Below, one piece after another: positions 10,006-22,540 of a stretch of 64,000 bases of DNA. The DNA is taken from assembly GCA_019009955.1 (NCBI GenBank), contig CM032228.1, positions 74,819,501 through 74,883,500 on the forward strand, read 5' to 3'. Both the position numbers and the translations under genes were made by a program. The first letter of the stretch is position 1, and each line of letters opens with the position of its first letter. The notes beneath the pieces are model-generated. The model did not search any database. It was not told the origin of the DNA and was given only the letters and a program-made list of their open reading frames with translations. The DNA comes from Riptortus pedestris. Lineage: Eukaryota; Arthropoda; Insecta; Hemiptera; Alydidae.

Positions 10006-10767
10006 AGTCCGTCACGCAGGGGCTTCGTAAACTAAGCAGATTTCCCACGTGAAGTTATACAATAGAGAAATCTTCATACGAGAGCCCAACAGTTACGGCA
10101 AATGGCCGAACTGGCTTTTGGTGGAAAATTCAGTCATCCGTTATCGGCCCACAATTAATAAAATGCAAATATCTCGGTTAGTATTCAAGATAGAGAATAA
10201 ATGTATAGAACAATATTTAATTTAATTTACAATAAAATTTAAATTATTTATAAACGTCCACTTTTTGCAACTTTTGGCTAATTGGGACGGGGTATCTACA
10301 GGTTACCACCCTTTTCTAGCCAGGGTGGGACTAAGGATTTTATTTAATGAATTCCGTCACTAAATAAATTCCTCTGCCCAGGCGGGAATCGAACTCGCCA
10401 CTCTAGGTTTACCAAATTTACAATAAGATTGGTTCTATACAATTTTTTGATCCGACGTGTGGTAACGGCGATATTTCAAATTTTCGAAAATCCCCCACTC
10501 TAAACATCCCCTCCCACTGGTCCGATTTCAGCCATTAACGAACTTGATCTGTCTTTTTGCATAAAATGTTTAAATATCGAGTTTGGTAACGATCAAACAA
10601 AAATTGCGACCGCTAGAGCGTTAACAGACAAATATATATATATAATTTTGAATGGACCTCATTTTTGTCATCTCTTGGGTAGGATCGATGGACATTTGAA
10701 GAAATTTTTCGAAAATCGCTTTATCAGTACGACCTCAATAGCTGATTTCCCTCGAGAGAAATCTGCT
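10006..10767 (-). mobile_element. Family A element, SINE-interrupted
   Basis: Starts AGTCCGTCACGCAGGGGC (reverse of the 3' end) and finishes GAGAAATCTGCT at 10767, with a short TA run near 10630. It sits next to the Merlin TIR: flanking A-runs of 7 and 4 against 6 in the mirrored left flank at 8300 fit a 5-bp duplication. A 5'-truncated SINE lies inside at 10236-10414. A partial family A 3' end (10783-10806) follows immediately. Confidence 0.7.
10236..10414 (-). repeat. tRNA-derived SINE, 5'-truncated
   Basis: Minus-strand copy lacking the tRNA-like head: it begins at GGTAAACCTAGAGTGG, includes GAGTTCGATTCCCGCC, and ends with an A/T-rich tail. A 12-bp duplication AATTTACAATAA flanks it (10224-10235 and 10415-10426), splitting family A sequence. 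Shared with copy 2 (30651-30828), so it predates the duplication. Confidence 0.75.
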
Positions 10768-10806
10768 AAAAGACCCCATATTTTACGAAGCCCCTGCGTG
10801 ACGGAC

Positions 10807-12540
10807 TTTTCAGTCTGCAGTTAGCCCCCCCCCCCCCTACGCTTTCAATAAATCAATAAGCATATCATGTCTAGCTTTAATTTCAACTCCTGTTTACGTA
10901 GGATCCTGATTCGGTCAAAGTAGAGAATGGAACGCGAGTTGACGTCATCAGCGTGTCGTAGCAGCTAGTGTCAAAGTCGCGAAGCAGCAAAGCCACAAAG
11001 TGACCGTCTTCCTACTTCTATTCTACACCTGGAGGGACACTCGCCTTTCCCAGATCATATTAATGATGGCCGACTTGCTCCAGCTGACTGACTGTAATCT
11101 GATTGGAAGCAATCTGGGAACTAATCTTGGAGGGGCCCAGTTGCCCTAATTTACCCATAATCGTCTGAGCCGATAACGACCGTCACCTGAATTAACCGAT
11201 CAATTAACTACTCAACCGAAATTAGGCTATTCGCTCCCATTAACTTAAATCAAATTTGACCCACGTTACAACTAATTTGGGAACTATTTGCAAGACAGTT
11301 GTGTGGCACTTGTAACCCCGCTAAAATATTTTATAAACTAATAGATAGATAGAAAAATGTGTAATTAAGATTGTTATCTTTTTACAGAAGTCCTTTCAGT
11401 TACTAAAATAATTATTAGATGAAACTAAAATAAATAATTATTCATTTTCAATAAATTATTATATTTTAAGCACATTTCTTAAATAATAATAAAAGTTTTT
11501 GATCAATTCTTTTCTTTTGGAATTAGTATAGTTTTCAATTTTTCTAGAATTGGGTCTACCTGGCTGTGACCTAGTGTATGGTCCCTAAGATCTGAGGACA
11601 TAGGGCAACTGAATAAAAAATGTGTTCTTATTCTGGAGTAAATATTATTTATATATTCTTCAAATTTTATGGCAAGGATCTCCAAAATAACAAAATAAAC
11701 ATTTTGTATATATTTTAAAAACTTTATTATTTAAATATCTCAATCATATATTCTATAACATTTTATCTTAAATTAATCGATTTTAAATTATGACGCGAAA
11801 TAATCGAGTTCAAGATTGGCTTGTAAATAATCGATTTTTATTCAGTTGACTAAACCTACCTCGGGAACCTCTTAGTGTCGTCTACCTCCTCTGTGAGGAC
11901 AGTCGCAACGTAATGTAAAAGGTAAACGAGCACTTCAGAAATGTAAGTAGCAATTTATAATTAGATTTAATAAATATATCATAGATGTAGGCACCTACTA
12001 ATACAATATATAGACAAAGAATTATTAAGAGATGTGTTAAATTAATGTTATTAATAATTTTTTATATTTTTTTTAATAGGGATAGCCCCTGAAGAGGTGG
12101 CAAAATAAGTCACAAACATGTAGGGCAGTTTCAATAAAGCTTGCACCGAAAAATGTTTTTTATTGGAGCCCGTTGCCATAAAATTTGAAAAATATATAAA
12201 AAATGTGTTATGTCTTCATCCTCAAGAATATTGCATATGCAACACACTTTTTCCGAGCTGATTATATAACTAATTCCACTCCAGTAGAAGAATAACCGTT
12301 TTCCGAATGTTAGGCGGCTATGATACTATCCTTATTAGGGGAATCTGTATTTCAGCTGTAACGTAGAATTCCAACGTAGATTAGGCGTGACAGATGATTT
12401 TGCATACTTATTTTATCCGACTGTATTTTTATTGTTTTTTTTTTTTATCTGTATAGGTCAACCGGGAGTGTAAGTCTGCTTCTGAAAACATTTGCATCCA
12501 TTAAATATTAAATTTAATAAATTAACCTTTAATATATATT
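10807..12540. other. Mostly non-repetitive block
   Basis: 10840-11400 is less AT-rich than its surroundings and has no family A or B sequence. It has no long frame, and TTTTTACAG at about 11380 resembles a splice acceptor but has no supported exon. The 60-codon minus frame at 11503-11685 is also open in copy 2 (31922-32176), but I do not recognise it. A CTGAAGA..CAC motif lies at 12091. The function of the block is unknown. Confidence 0.4.
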
Positions 12541-12549
12541 AACTTAATG

Positions 12550-12557
12550 TTATATAT

Positions 12558-12646
<89 letters not shown>
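12550..12646. repeat. (TA)n(CA)n microsatellite
   Basis: TA run followed by a CA run. The counterpart at about 32990-33070 has different lengths. Confidence 0.95.
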
Positions 12647-12649
<3 letters not shown>

Positions 12650-12650
12650 G

Positions 12651-12815
12651 TATAACGAGTTGGGTGATGACCTTAATCTAACTTGGTAAATCTAGAAACG
12701 TTGGTTCGATTTCCACCTGCTTATGAGGCATTTATTTAGTGACGAACTCAATAAATAAAATCTTTATTCTTACTCTGGTTAGAAAAGGGGAGTTACATAA
12801 AACCGTCCCCGATTA
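12651..12815 (+). repeat. Degenerate SINE relic
   Basis: Keeps GGTTCGATTTCCACCTGC (box B region), GCATTTATTTAGTGACGAA, and CTGGTTAGAAAAGGGGAG in SINE order. Copy 2: about 33075-33245. Confidence 0.55.
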
Positions 12816-12859
12816 GATTTAGTTGGATGAAGTGGAGGTAAATAAAACACATTTATCGA

Positions 12860-12965
12860 ACCAAGGAATCCCATATTTGTCATGTCCAAGATCGATGGAC
12901 ATGAAGAAATGTTTCGAAAATCTCGTCATGAGTAAAACATCGGTTGCTGATTTCATTAAGGATTG
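12860..12965 (-). mobile_element. Family A left-end relic
   Basis: Contains CAAGATCGATGGACATGAAG and CGTCATGAGTAAAACATC in the reverse orientation of the family A left end. Counterpart at 33284-33389. Confidence 0.5.
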
Positions 12966-13765
12966 TCTGATTATTGCTTTGAACAAAATCTTGGGTATTT
13001 TATGTGCTACTTCTATTAAAGTAAATAAAAACAGATTTATAAACAACAAAAACATGTTTTTTAAAACTTTATTGTGCTATAACGAATCGGTATGGTTTAT
13101 CTACCGTTTTTCTTAGGTTGGAGCCAAGGAATTTAAGGAATCGGGGGAAATGAGGAATCGAAAGCGTAAATCAATTTATCAAGGCTGAAGGTCTAACACA
13201 CATTAGGCTAGCTAGTCTCTTCTAAATCCCCCCCCCCAAAAAAAAATGTAAACAAAACTTATATGAAAAATGTAATAAATTTTTCAAAATACTGTAAAAA
13301 CAAAATCGGATGTGGGCGCCACTTTACTCGTATTAAATTAAATTCCAATACAATATGCCTTTGTACACATCTTTTAAAGCTATTTCATTTGAGCTTGACA
13401 TTCGACACCTCTGTTCCAATGCATCAGATCAACTAATGCCATATAATTAATTGGGCTTTTCTCGATAATTTAATGATATACAAAATTAGTCATTTGCAAA
13501 TCATCTGAATCAAGTGTTAGTTATTTTTAGTTATAATTAAACTATTTTTCATTATTATCATTATATAGGGTAATTATTTGTTATGTGCAATCAGTTAGTT
13601 TCCTTGTTACGTGTTTTATATAAAACCTATCTAGTGTTTCTATATTTAGGAACCATCTGTCCCCTTCTACCCTCTGTCCCTCTGAAGGCCAGTTGGCTCA
13701 ACCCCTCATTCTAGTTACTGCTACTGAGTAAGAAGTCAGCTTATTGCTGTTGTATAGTACTAATG

Positions 13766-13888
13766 CTCTTAAGGGAAATCAGCTATTGAGGTCGTACTCA
13801 TGAAGCGATTTTCGAAATTTTTCTTCAAATGTCAATCGATCTTATCTAGGAGATAACGAAAATGAAGTCCATTCAAAACTGTATGCAC

Positions 13889-13951
<63 letters not shown>

Positions 13952-14439
13952 TGTATATAGTTGTCTTTTCCCGCTCTAACATGCGCAATTCTTGTTTAAT
14001 CGTTATCAAAATCGATATTTAGTCGTTTTATATAAAAAAAAGATCAAGTTCGTTAACGGCTGAAATCGAGCTAGGGGGAGGGGGGTTTAGAGGGGAAGAT
14101 TTTCGAAAATTCGAAATATCTCCGTTACCATCGGATCAAAAAATTGTATTGAACCAATCGTATTGCAAATTAAATGTACTATAACTATTGTTATATACAT
14201 TTATTCACTATCTTGAATATGAACCGAGATATTTGCATTTTTCAGTACTCTGCAACATAACAAATCACATTATTCGAAGCTTAAATACCAAAAAAATGAT
14301 ATTCAAGAGACCTTTATTTTACGAGATACATGCAAATATGTCCTGGTGATCCCCCCCCCCTCCCCGTCTTAAGGTTTTGGACTACTATAATTTGGTTGAT
14401 TGAGATAACAATTATTCTGACTCCCCTGCGGGACGGACT
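13766..14439 (+). mobile_element. Family A element
   Basis: Left end is eroded (CTCTTAAGGGAAATCAGC at 13766). It has a TA array at about 13893-13949, body motifs GTTAACGGCTGAAATC and AAATATCTCCGTTACC, a poly-C run, and the end GGACGGACT at 14439. In copy 2 most of the body after the TA array is deleted (34540-34675). Confidence 0.65.
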
Positions 14440-14639
14440 TTTTTTCGGTTGAGGCTCAGTGCTTCTCTCTCGTTCCGTGGGAATCCGCTTTCCTTAGCAC
14501 TACAACCTTCTTCTCCGGTGCAGTTATACGCCTGACATTTCGGAGCTTTCTTCACCATTCCTGTCCATTACTGAGGATTGGTGAGATATCCATTATTTTC
14601 CTGAAATTTTGTCCTTTCTCCCACCCTAAAGTGCCGTCT

Positions 14640-14858
14640 CTCTCAGTGTATATACTCCAGATATAAAACTGATTTATTACAAGTTGTCACAACTGTTTGT
14701 TTACGTTTCAGACACTTCCCCGGGTGGTTTCTTATTATCGTTTACATTTATTCACTTGATAATGACGGGGCTATTGTGTTACCAGTATGTAGATTTAACT
14801 CTTGTTAAACTTCACGAGGGAAATCTGCTTAGTTTACACAGCCCCTGCGTGATCTACT
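14640..14858 (+). mobile_element. Family A right-end segment
   Basis: Shares the terminal 200 bp of the family: GTTTACATTTATTCACTTG, TATTGTGTTACCAGTATG, GGGAAATCTGCTTAG, a CACAG-CCC-CTGCG hairpin and GATCTACT as a decayed end. Copy 2: to 35041. Confidence 0.6.
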
Positions 14859-15748
14859 TTTTTATTATTTGATTTACCTACACGAGGTAAATCAAGTATT
14901 ACCTTGTTGGGCTTGTTCTTAGAACTATATCCCACATCTACGTTTTTTTTTATTATTTTGCCCTCCTGTTAAGCCTTGACAACTTTATAGATTATTCCAA
15001 TCAAATGTGGAGGCGCTCAATTAAATAATAACAACAGACCTAAATTGATTATTTCAAAAATCTGAGCGTTGTCGTTTTAAGCAATTAAATCCAAAAGCCT
15101 AGCCGAAATTAGTTTGGACAGACTCAGAGAGGTTTAGACCCGATAATTCCTTGGAAATTTGAAAACTATTTTTTTTCTATAATCTATATAACATAAGAAA
15201 ATAATTCTTTAATTTAAAAACAATTTTTGTGACCATACTTTCCAAAATCACTGAAGTAATACCCCGAATAGGTAAGAAGAATTTAATTAACTAGCTGCTA
15301 TTAAGTACTTCACAAGCATTATCAAATATTTTGGAACCCTGGAATCACAAATGTCGTGTACTAAGAAAGATCGGTGTATCTTTCCTATTTAACTAATGCC
15401 TCTAAATGGATAACTGTTGTTACAAAAAGAAAATTTTCAGAGTTTTCCTGACTAAGTTAAAATATATCCTTTCTACTAACGAGAAAGATTTGTACGTGAG
15501 GGGATTAAGGAAAGGATTTACATAAAACTGCCGTTTCTGAGAAAAGAAACCCTTTTATTTCAAGATCAACCTAGTTTTGGCCGTGATATGTGTCTCGCTG
15601 CCCGAAATTCGTAATCTGGATGGTGGACCTAAACCTTGTCCGAACAAATCGTTTTTTCAGGGAGACAGATGTCCATCCATATGTTGGGAGCAGATGAAAC
15701 AAGATGCACTTAGATAGACGCAAGGTTCAGAATGGTAGATAAGATAAA
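14859..15748. other. Unassigned AT-rich sequence
   Basis: No gene or repeat recognised. It is nearly identical in copy 2 (35042-35931). Confidence 0.5.
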
Positions 15749-16585
15749 AGTCCGTCACGCAGGAACTGTGTAAACTAAGCAGATTTCTCAAGTGCTGGTA
15801 TAACATACTTACAATATCCAAAAAAAAAAAACGATTAGTAGAAGAAGGAGGAGAGGTCAATAGAGGAAGAAAACAACAAAGTGCGAATAACTCGCTGAAT
15901 ACTTGAACTACAAAGAAGATCATTAATCAAGAACTACAATTGTAAATCATTAATGGTTTAACGAGATTGGTTCTATATCATATAATGATATGACTCATAA
16001 TAGAAATATTTTGAATTCTTTAACCCCCCCCCCCCCCTCTCTTTAGCGCCTCTATTCCATGACCGATTTCTGCCAATATGGAATGTGACCTTTACTATTG
16101 ACTACTAATGGTCAAATTTAGAGTATGGTAAAAATCAAATAAACATTGTCGAAACGAGAGCGTAAAAACATAATAGATGACGTCATACAACGAATTTGCA
16201 TGTATCTCACTTAATAAAGGTCTCTTGACACAAAATTTGATATTTAAGCTTAGACTATAGTCGTTGAAGATATAACAGCGTATTGCTATTCAGACATGAG
16301 CAAATATCTCGGGTAATATTCCAGATGTAGAATAAAGCTATTATAACAACATTTATAGACAATTAAATGTGCAATAAGACACTCTGCTCTACACATTTTC
16401 GGTATGCGGTTCATAATAACGAAAATTTTTGAAATTTCTAAATCCTTACCTCTAATCCCTGCACCAGCTACTTGTCTGATTTCAGCCATTAACGAACTTG
16501 GTTCTAGCGGTCACAATTGTTGTCTGATTGTTACCAAACTCGATATTTAAACGTTTTATGTAAAAATGAAGACCAAGGTCGTTAA

Positions 16586-16648
<63 letters not shown>

Positions 16649-16757
16649 CAATTTTGAACGGACACCATTTTCGTTATTTCCTGGGGATAGGATCGATTGA
16701 CATTGGAAGAATTTTTTCTAAACTCCCATTATAAGTTCAACCTAATGGAAATCTGCT
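15749..16757 (-). mobile_element. Family A element, complete
   Basis: Both ends visible: AGTCCGTCACGCAGG at 15749 and GGAAATCTGCT at 16757. It has a poly-C run at 16025, a TGACGTCAT near 16180 and a TA array at 16589-16643. Copy 2: 35932-36933. No coding frame. Confidence 0.75.
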
Positions 16758-18540
16758 AAAATATCTTGTTTTGTGTACAGTTTTCTAGAGAAATGTATAC
16801 AAACAAAAAAAATTTGAAAAACGGGTATTTGTTGTGTTGGGGAATCAAAAGGAAAACTTGTCAGTCTCTTTGTTTGGAGTTTCTTGCTTAACACATTAGC
16901 TGTGAAACATATCTCCAGGGTCATGTATAGGGTTTCCCGCCTGGTCTTAGCGAATTCACGGTTGACGCTTGTCCTGTGCGGGAAACCTTTTTTCCAGAAA
17001 TAGTTGATATTTTATTGTTTTGGTTTCTATAAGTACCTATACAGAATTTATTGTTTCTTGAAAAAAGTTCTGAAAATAAGTTCTTCCTGTACATGTCTCC
17101 GGGGACATGTACTGCATAGCGGTTAATTCTAATTGACTACAGTGCGGTATCTGCATCAATTAAGAAATCCCACTGGCCCCGGAAGGTAAAATTTGAGAAT
17201 GTCTTAAGGAAAACCATGTGCAGCAGAGAACCTGATAAGAAAAGTGAAACATGTAATCACTCTTTGTATCCTGGGTATTCCCTAGAGTGTTTTAATGAAA
17301 TACATAACTAAATTCCGTATTTTTAAAGTTTTACTGTAGACATTTTTGTCATGGCATTTTTTTAATTTCTTTTAAAACTACAGGTAAAATAATATAAATT
17401 CTATTTTTTCTTATTTGCCAACATTTTTTCTGGCCCATCACATGAACCACCTGCTTTAGTCATAACTAACGGTCCCACAAAGTAATCTGAAGAAATGAAA
17501 GATGCAGAAGCATTCCTTGGAGTAGGGTTGATTTTTTTTGTAACGACAATAATTTTTCAAGATACATGTTGCCAGGAACATGAGAGGGAGGGAGATCAAG
17601 TGCATGTCACCTGCGACTGGGAGGTAGACGGAATCAAATCCAAGCCGCAGTTAACGTGTTAAGTACTTCTATACGACCATCTAATATAAAGTGTTACCGA
17701 AATAAAAATTCTCTGAAAGATCAATTCCCTTTTTTGTTCACATTTTTTGCTCCAGAGAAAAGCGAGAGAATCATTTTGATAATAAGATATCGTCGTATTT
17801 CAAGGGAGGTGTTTGGTGAGTGGGGCGCTGCTTCCAACTAAACTACCTCCTTGACAACTAACCGTCAACCTGCCAGTAATGTTCCAGACTCCGTCCTGAG
17901 CATTGATTTCTCTGGAGACATTTGGTTATATCATATTGTGACTAGCAGCAGTTAGTGGGTTTTTTACACTAGTTCAAGATTTTTGTATCCACAGCCTACA
18001 CGTGGTAATAGATCTCGTGAACGGGTACACCTGAGTTTCACGGGAACGAACAACAAGGGAGTAAGATGGTCAAAAGGTCCTGTACTGGTTTGCCGTGGCC
18101 TTCTTCATCATATCATCTAATAATAAAGGCATCAAAAGGAAAATTCCATTCACACCATTAATACTGAAAATAGGGATTCCATTCGAAAGCAAAGTTGTTA
18201 GATAGCCATTACTCTGTAAAAGCTGACTAATGATAGACTATTAGCCAGTATGAGCATGCAGACTACAACTTTAATCCACTCTCCAGTCTTGTATGCTGTA
18301 TGAGAGAATAAAGACAAGGGAAGAGGAAGTTCAAGATTACAACAACCACATTCTTTATATGATCAATGGAAATCCCGCGAGGAAGAGATCAACATTTTTG
18401 ATATTCTTAGCAAAGGAACTTTTTTGGTGAGTACCTTCCGCAGCGCAAGAATTTTCGTGGAAAATTAGTCTCGAAAAGAATGGCAAAGAGCATATGAACA
18501 AGGATGGCGCAGTTGGGAGCCTAACTGGAAGGAATAAATG
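16758..18540. other. Unassigned sequence shared by both copies
   Basis: Contains short hairpins (GGTTTCCCGC..GCGGGAAACC at 16930-16986, and CATGTCTCCGGGGACATG at 17095) but no recognised gene or element. Confidence 0.45.
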
Positions 18541-18544
18541 TCAA

Positions 18545-18756
18545 CTATGCCTGAAACAGATAAAATATATATACGTTTTCGATTCCACTGATTAGAATGG
18601 AGATATTTTGAAATTTCAAAATTCCTCCTGTGAACCCCCCACTCCCACTCGTTCGAGTGCATTCATTAACGAATTTTTCCTTTGGTTTTGCATAAAACAC
18701 TTGTATATCGAGTAGTAACGATAAAACAAAAATTACTACCGGTAGAGCAGTAACAG

Positions 18757-18763
<7 letters not shown>
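18545..18763 (-). mobile_element. Family A right-half fragment abutting a TA array
   Basis: Reverse body sequence (GGAGATATTTTGAAATTTC, poly-C, CATTAACGAA, ACTACCGGTAGAGCAGTAAC) ends at the TA array 18764-18820. In copy 2 this fragment is missing and the TA array (38767-38815) joins directly to the sequence upstream. Confidence 0.6.
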
Positions 18764-18820
<57 letters not shown>

Positions 18821-18823
<3 letters not shown>

Positions 18824-18870
18824 CTCAGATACCCGGCTTCGCTCGGGAATTCATTTGAAATTTTGCATTC
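18821..18870 (+). mobile_element. Family B head fragment
   Basis: CTCAGATACCCGGCTTCGCT follows the TA array, but the downstream sequence does not match the family B body beyond about 35 bp. Same in copy 2 at 38817. Confidence 0.55.
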
Positions 18871-19960
18871 GTTATTTTTTATTTAAATACTTTATTAGAT
18901 TTTATTTATTTTGTTAACTAATTTCTCTAATAATTTTCAAAGGTATTTTCACGGATATATTATTTTTTATGAAGTTTCTCTGAAAATGATATTTCATCTT
19001 CTTTCAGTTAACAAAAAAAACTTACTTTTTTGTTTGCAACGTAATTTTGTCATTCATGCCTCTTTGAAATACAATTAATATATTTTCTAACGGCTGTATC
19101 ATTTTGATATTTGTGACCTGGAATGTGTCTCTTGGAAGAGCGCCATCAAAAAGTTATTTGCGTTGTCTAGAGTTGCCTATGAGAGAAATTAAGGAACCAA
19201 GAAAGAACTTTTGAAATAAGGTCCCTTATCCTAAGAACTTGGATTATAAAAATTTTCAATTTACGTTTTTTAAGCAGCAAATTAGTTTAAGTAGAGGGGG
19301 TGTCTTGGGGGAGCAAGGGATAGGAAAAGGGAAAACAGCTAATTTATATATTTCTATTGGAAAGCGGAAAATTGCTGCATAACTTTTCTTGTTTATGATT
19401 TTTTTTTGTTTTTTTAATGCCTATTAAACTTGGAACTTGGGATATAAAATGCCTACAAAAATTGTGAATCAATCCATAAGCCATGAAAGGAAGTTCTGGA
19501 GATATGTTAATTTCTCCAACGTCATTAGAGATAAAGAATATGTCTTTAAGATCATTTTTTTTTCCCAATTATTATGATAAAAATATTAACTCTATTGGTT
19601 TTACATCAATCCTTTAAAAATGGAAGAATGGAGATAAATACAAGAAGATATTTTCTTTTCTGACATATGACCGTTACAATTAGTAAGTAGTATTTTTTTA
19701 GTAAGCTATCCATAAGTATATACACAGTCATTAATATAAACATATAATTTAACACGGTATCTTTTAATTAACTTCAACATATTCATAGTGGCATTTGAAG
19801 GAAATTCACGTAGTATGCAGGATTGCTACAAAGTGGCTATTTGTAAATATTATTTCTAGGAACGATAGTATTTGGCGAAACTCAATGAGTACTACACATA
19901 GAATTTTGAATCATATTAATGACCGTTGTATTATGTAGCTACGAAACTCCGCTTCTGATC
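18871..19960. other. Unassigned AT-rich sequence
   Basis: No supported gene. Open frames are short and not recognisable. Shared with copy 2. Confidence 0.45.
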
Positions 19961-20709
19961 AAAATCACCTACTAGAAGGGGAGGTGGTTAGAGGGGACGG
20001 AAATGAAAAATAAATTCCAGAATTCGAAATATCCCCTTTATTTCTATACATGTTTCCCGTAACATGAATAATAACTGAAATATATGGATTTTATAGTTTT
20101 TGGCTTTTAGTAAACACCAACTCCTACTCATGACAGATTAACAACAAGCTGTTATATCATGGACCAATTCATTCCGAGGTCAAAACCCATATATTGTTTT
20201 CATTCAGCTTCTACTTTATGAGATCCACGCAAATACATTATGTAATGACGTTATCAATTGTGACTTTCCGTTTTTTACTCGAAAATGTTTATTTGATCTA
20301 CATCACACTTGATATTTTACTGTTTTATTCAGCACCATTTGTTATTGGCTGAAATCGGACTCTGGAATATTGGGGGTTTAGAGCGTGGATTCGAAAATTC
20401 CAAATATCTCCATTAATATGTGCCAGATGGGAAAACTTTATTGAATCAATCTTATTTAACTATCCATGCCCTACAATTTTTGTTCTATGCAAATTTTCGT
20501 AACTCAAGTATTAATTTCATAACTCATGCATTAAGCGAGTTATTCGCGCTTTCTTTTTTTTACCATCCAGTAACACCCCTCCCCCCCCCACGTCTACTCT
20601 TCAAGGTTTTTTAGATAGAAACAGAGAATATTTGGTGAGAAGATCACGAGTGTGCTATATCAGCTCGTGGGAAATCTGCTTAGTTTATGCAGCCCCTGCG
20701 TAAAGGTCT
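19961..20709 (+). mobile_element. Family A right half
   Basis: Two tandem body modules (near 20030 and 20400), CRE-like TAATGACGTTATC, poly-C, and the right end GGGAAATCTGCTTAG..GCAGCCCCTGCGTAAAGGTCT. A short palindromic relic CCCTTAAGGGAAATCTGCT lies downstream at 20945-20963. Copy 2: about 39943-40706. Confidence 0.6.
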
Positions 20710-20963
20710 TTTTTTTTCTTCTTTTTTTTTCAATTTATCGATAACTCAATACATCGCGATGAGCGGTATTTCATGCTTAAATACGACGTATTGGTTTCAT
20801 GGAACCTAGAAGAGTGGTTATGGAAAACTTTAAATTTTCAAGTTAGTAGGACATGGATACATAATGTCACTTTATTACAGAATTTAATTTTCTACAGGTA
20901 TTTTTGAATATAAGTATTCTCTTTCTCAAATATTATTTAAGATTCCCTTAAGGGAAATCTGCT

Positions 20964-21254
20964 AAAAAACTTTATGGTAAAAGCTATTTCTCACTCTATG
21001 AAGACTTCATTCACATAAATAAATAATAAATATCCCAAATTAATTCAAAAAATACAGGGAGGCCAAAAATTACAACAAAAATCCAGATTTCTCCGTATCT
21101 ACTAAATATATTAATTACTTGCACCTTCTTAACGCGGCTTTTTTTTTTATCCAATGCATCGGAATGGATATGCCATTTAGGATTTTAAAATAAATAAATT
21201 TTAAATTAATAAAATTGCAAAAAAATATTTGTATATTTAATTTAACAGGATCAC
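20964..21254. other. Unassigned AT-rich sequence
   Basis: No gene or repeat recognised. Shared with copy 2. Confidence 0.45.
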
Positions 21255-21266
21255 AAGAAAGCCACG

Positions 21267-21411
21267 GTTTCCCGCCTGGGCAATAGGGTTTTATTTAGTA
21301 ACGAATTTATTAAATAAAATTCTTCACCCAGCCCTCATTAGAAAAGAGTGGTAACCTGTAGATAACCCGTTCCATTTAGCCATAGTAGCAAAAAGTGGAA
21401 GTAAAAAAAGA
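21267..21411 (+). repeat. tRNA-derived SINE, 5'-truncated
   Basis: Begins at GTTTCCCGCCTGGGCAAT, runs through TTTATTTAGTAACGAATTTA and GATAACCCGTTCCATTTAGC, and ends in an A-rich tail. Flanked by AAGAAAG(C/T)CACG (21255-21266 and 21412-21423). Present in copy 2 at 41261-41416, so it is older than the duplication. Confidence 0.7.
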
Positions 21412-22219
21412 AAGAAAGTCACGTGGTGCCTCATCTGCTTTGTTTTTAAATTGGCGTTTGCAGTTGGTTAAAATGGTTCTATGCATATTCTCCAATATTC
21501 CGTCAATTCCGTATTTAATAATGCTACAATTCTCATGTTGGAGACTGACCCGAAGCTGCTAAGCTAAATAAACAACGGGAGACGTTGATTTTCATTTTAC
21601 TATTTGATTGTGTCCTTTCACCCTAGTTCAGCCATTAAGTTGGTATTATTTTCATGAAATCCTAATGAAACTTTGAGGCAGGCCTGCCAACAGACACCAG
21701 CTACATTGACTAAATTCTGTAACAGATCTTGGGACAGAACTTAGTTTTCAAGTTGTCTGCGGCTTGTACACAGATTCGGAATCCCAGTTAACCCTTGCCA
21801 TGCCCTTTGGAATTAATCTAATTCCAATGCAAACACTGGCCTCATTCATAATATTTCCTCGTTTTGTATGGAACTGTTTTCTTTTTTATGCAATTCCCAA
21901 ATTTCATAATAAAAATACATCACCATTACGCAGGTTCTCCAAAATCCTAAATAAATTAAATTTCAAATTAAACAAGTTGCAACTTGTCGATTCAATGAAT
22001 TAGATACGGAAATACTTTACGTAACCTTCAACTGATAAATATGGATATCTCAATGTGCGTATATTTTCCTGTTACTTCAGAAACTCTGAATACATATTTC
22101 CCTTCTAATAAACTGAAAATTAGAGGTTTAGAATTACTAGTGGAGAATTTCATTTCTGTTATTAAGGAATACTAACGCAATGTACTTCAGTTGGATGTTT
22201 TATTTTGTGCATAATGTGA

Positions 22220-22520
22220 TAAGTGATGACGAAAAAAAGTGATATAAGAGAAGACGAATAAATAGTAAGGAAAGAAATGACGAATGATAAGTGATATAAG
22301 ATACGTTGAATAAAAATGATATAAGACACGGCAAATATAAAGTGATTAAGAAAAAGCAAATATAACGTGATATACGAGATGATGAATAAAAACTTATCTA
22401 AAAGATGACGAATAATAAGTGATATTAGATACGGTGAATAAAAATGATATAGCAAACGGTAAATATAAAGTGATTAAGAATAAAGCCCGATATATGACGT
22501 GAAGAATAAAACGTTCTGTA
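22220..22520 (+). repeat. Minisatellite, degenerate unit of about 25 bp
   Basis: Imperfect repeats of GTGATATAAGAGATGACGAA-type units. Copy 2 (42230-42395) is about 120 bp shorter, consistent with loss of repeat units. A second block with the same unit lies at 24395-24490, on the other side of inserted family A elements. Confidence 0.75.
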
Positions 22521-22540
22521 ACAAATGATTAATGATGTTC

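Noticed and set aside
11503..11685. Small host gene
   Set aside because: A 60-codon frame open in both copies, but there is no recognisable domain and the duplication explains the conservation.
12823..13116. 97-codon frame conserved in both duplicates
   Set aside because: It covers a family A relic; conservation only reflects the recent duplication.
22220..22520. Possible CRISPR-like array
   Set aside because: Units are degenerate and contiguous with no spacers, and the sequence context is eukaryotic. It is a minisatellite.
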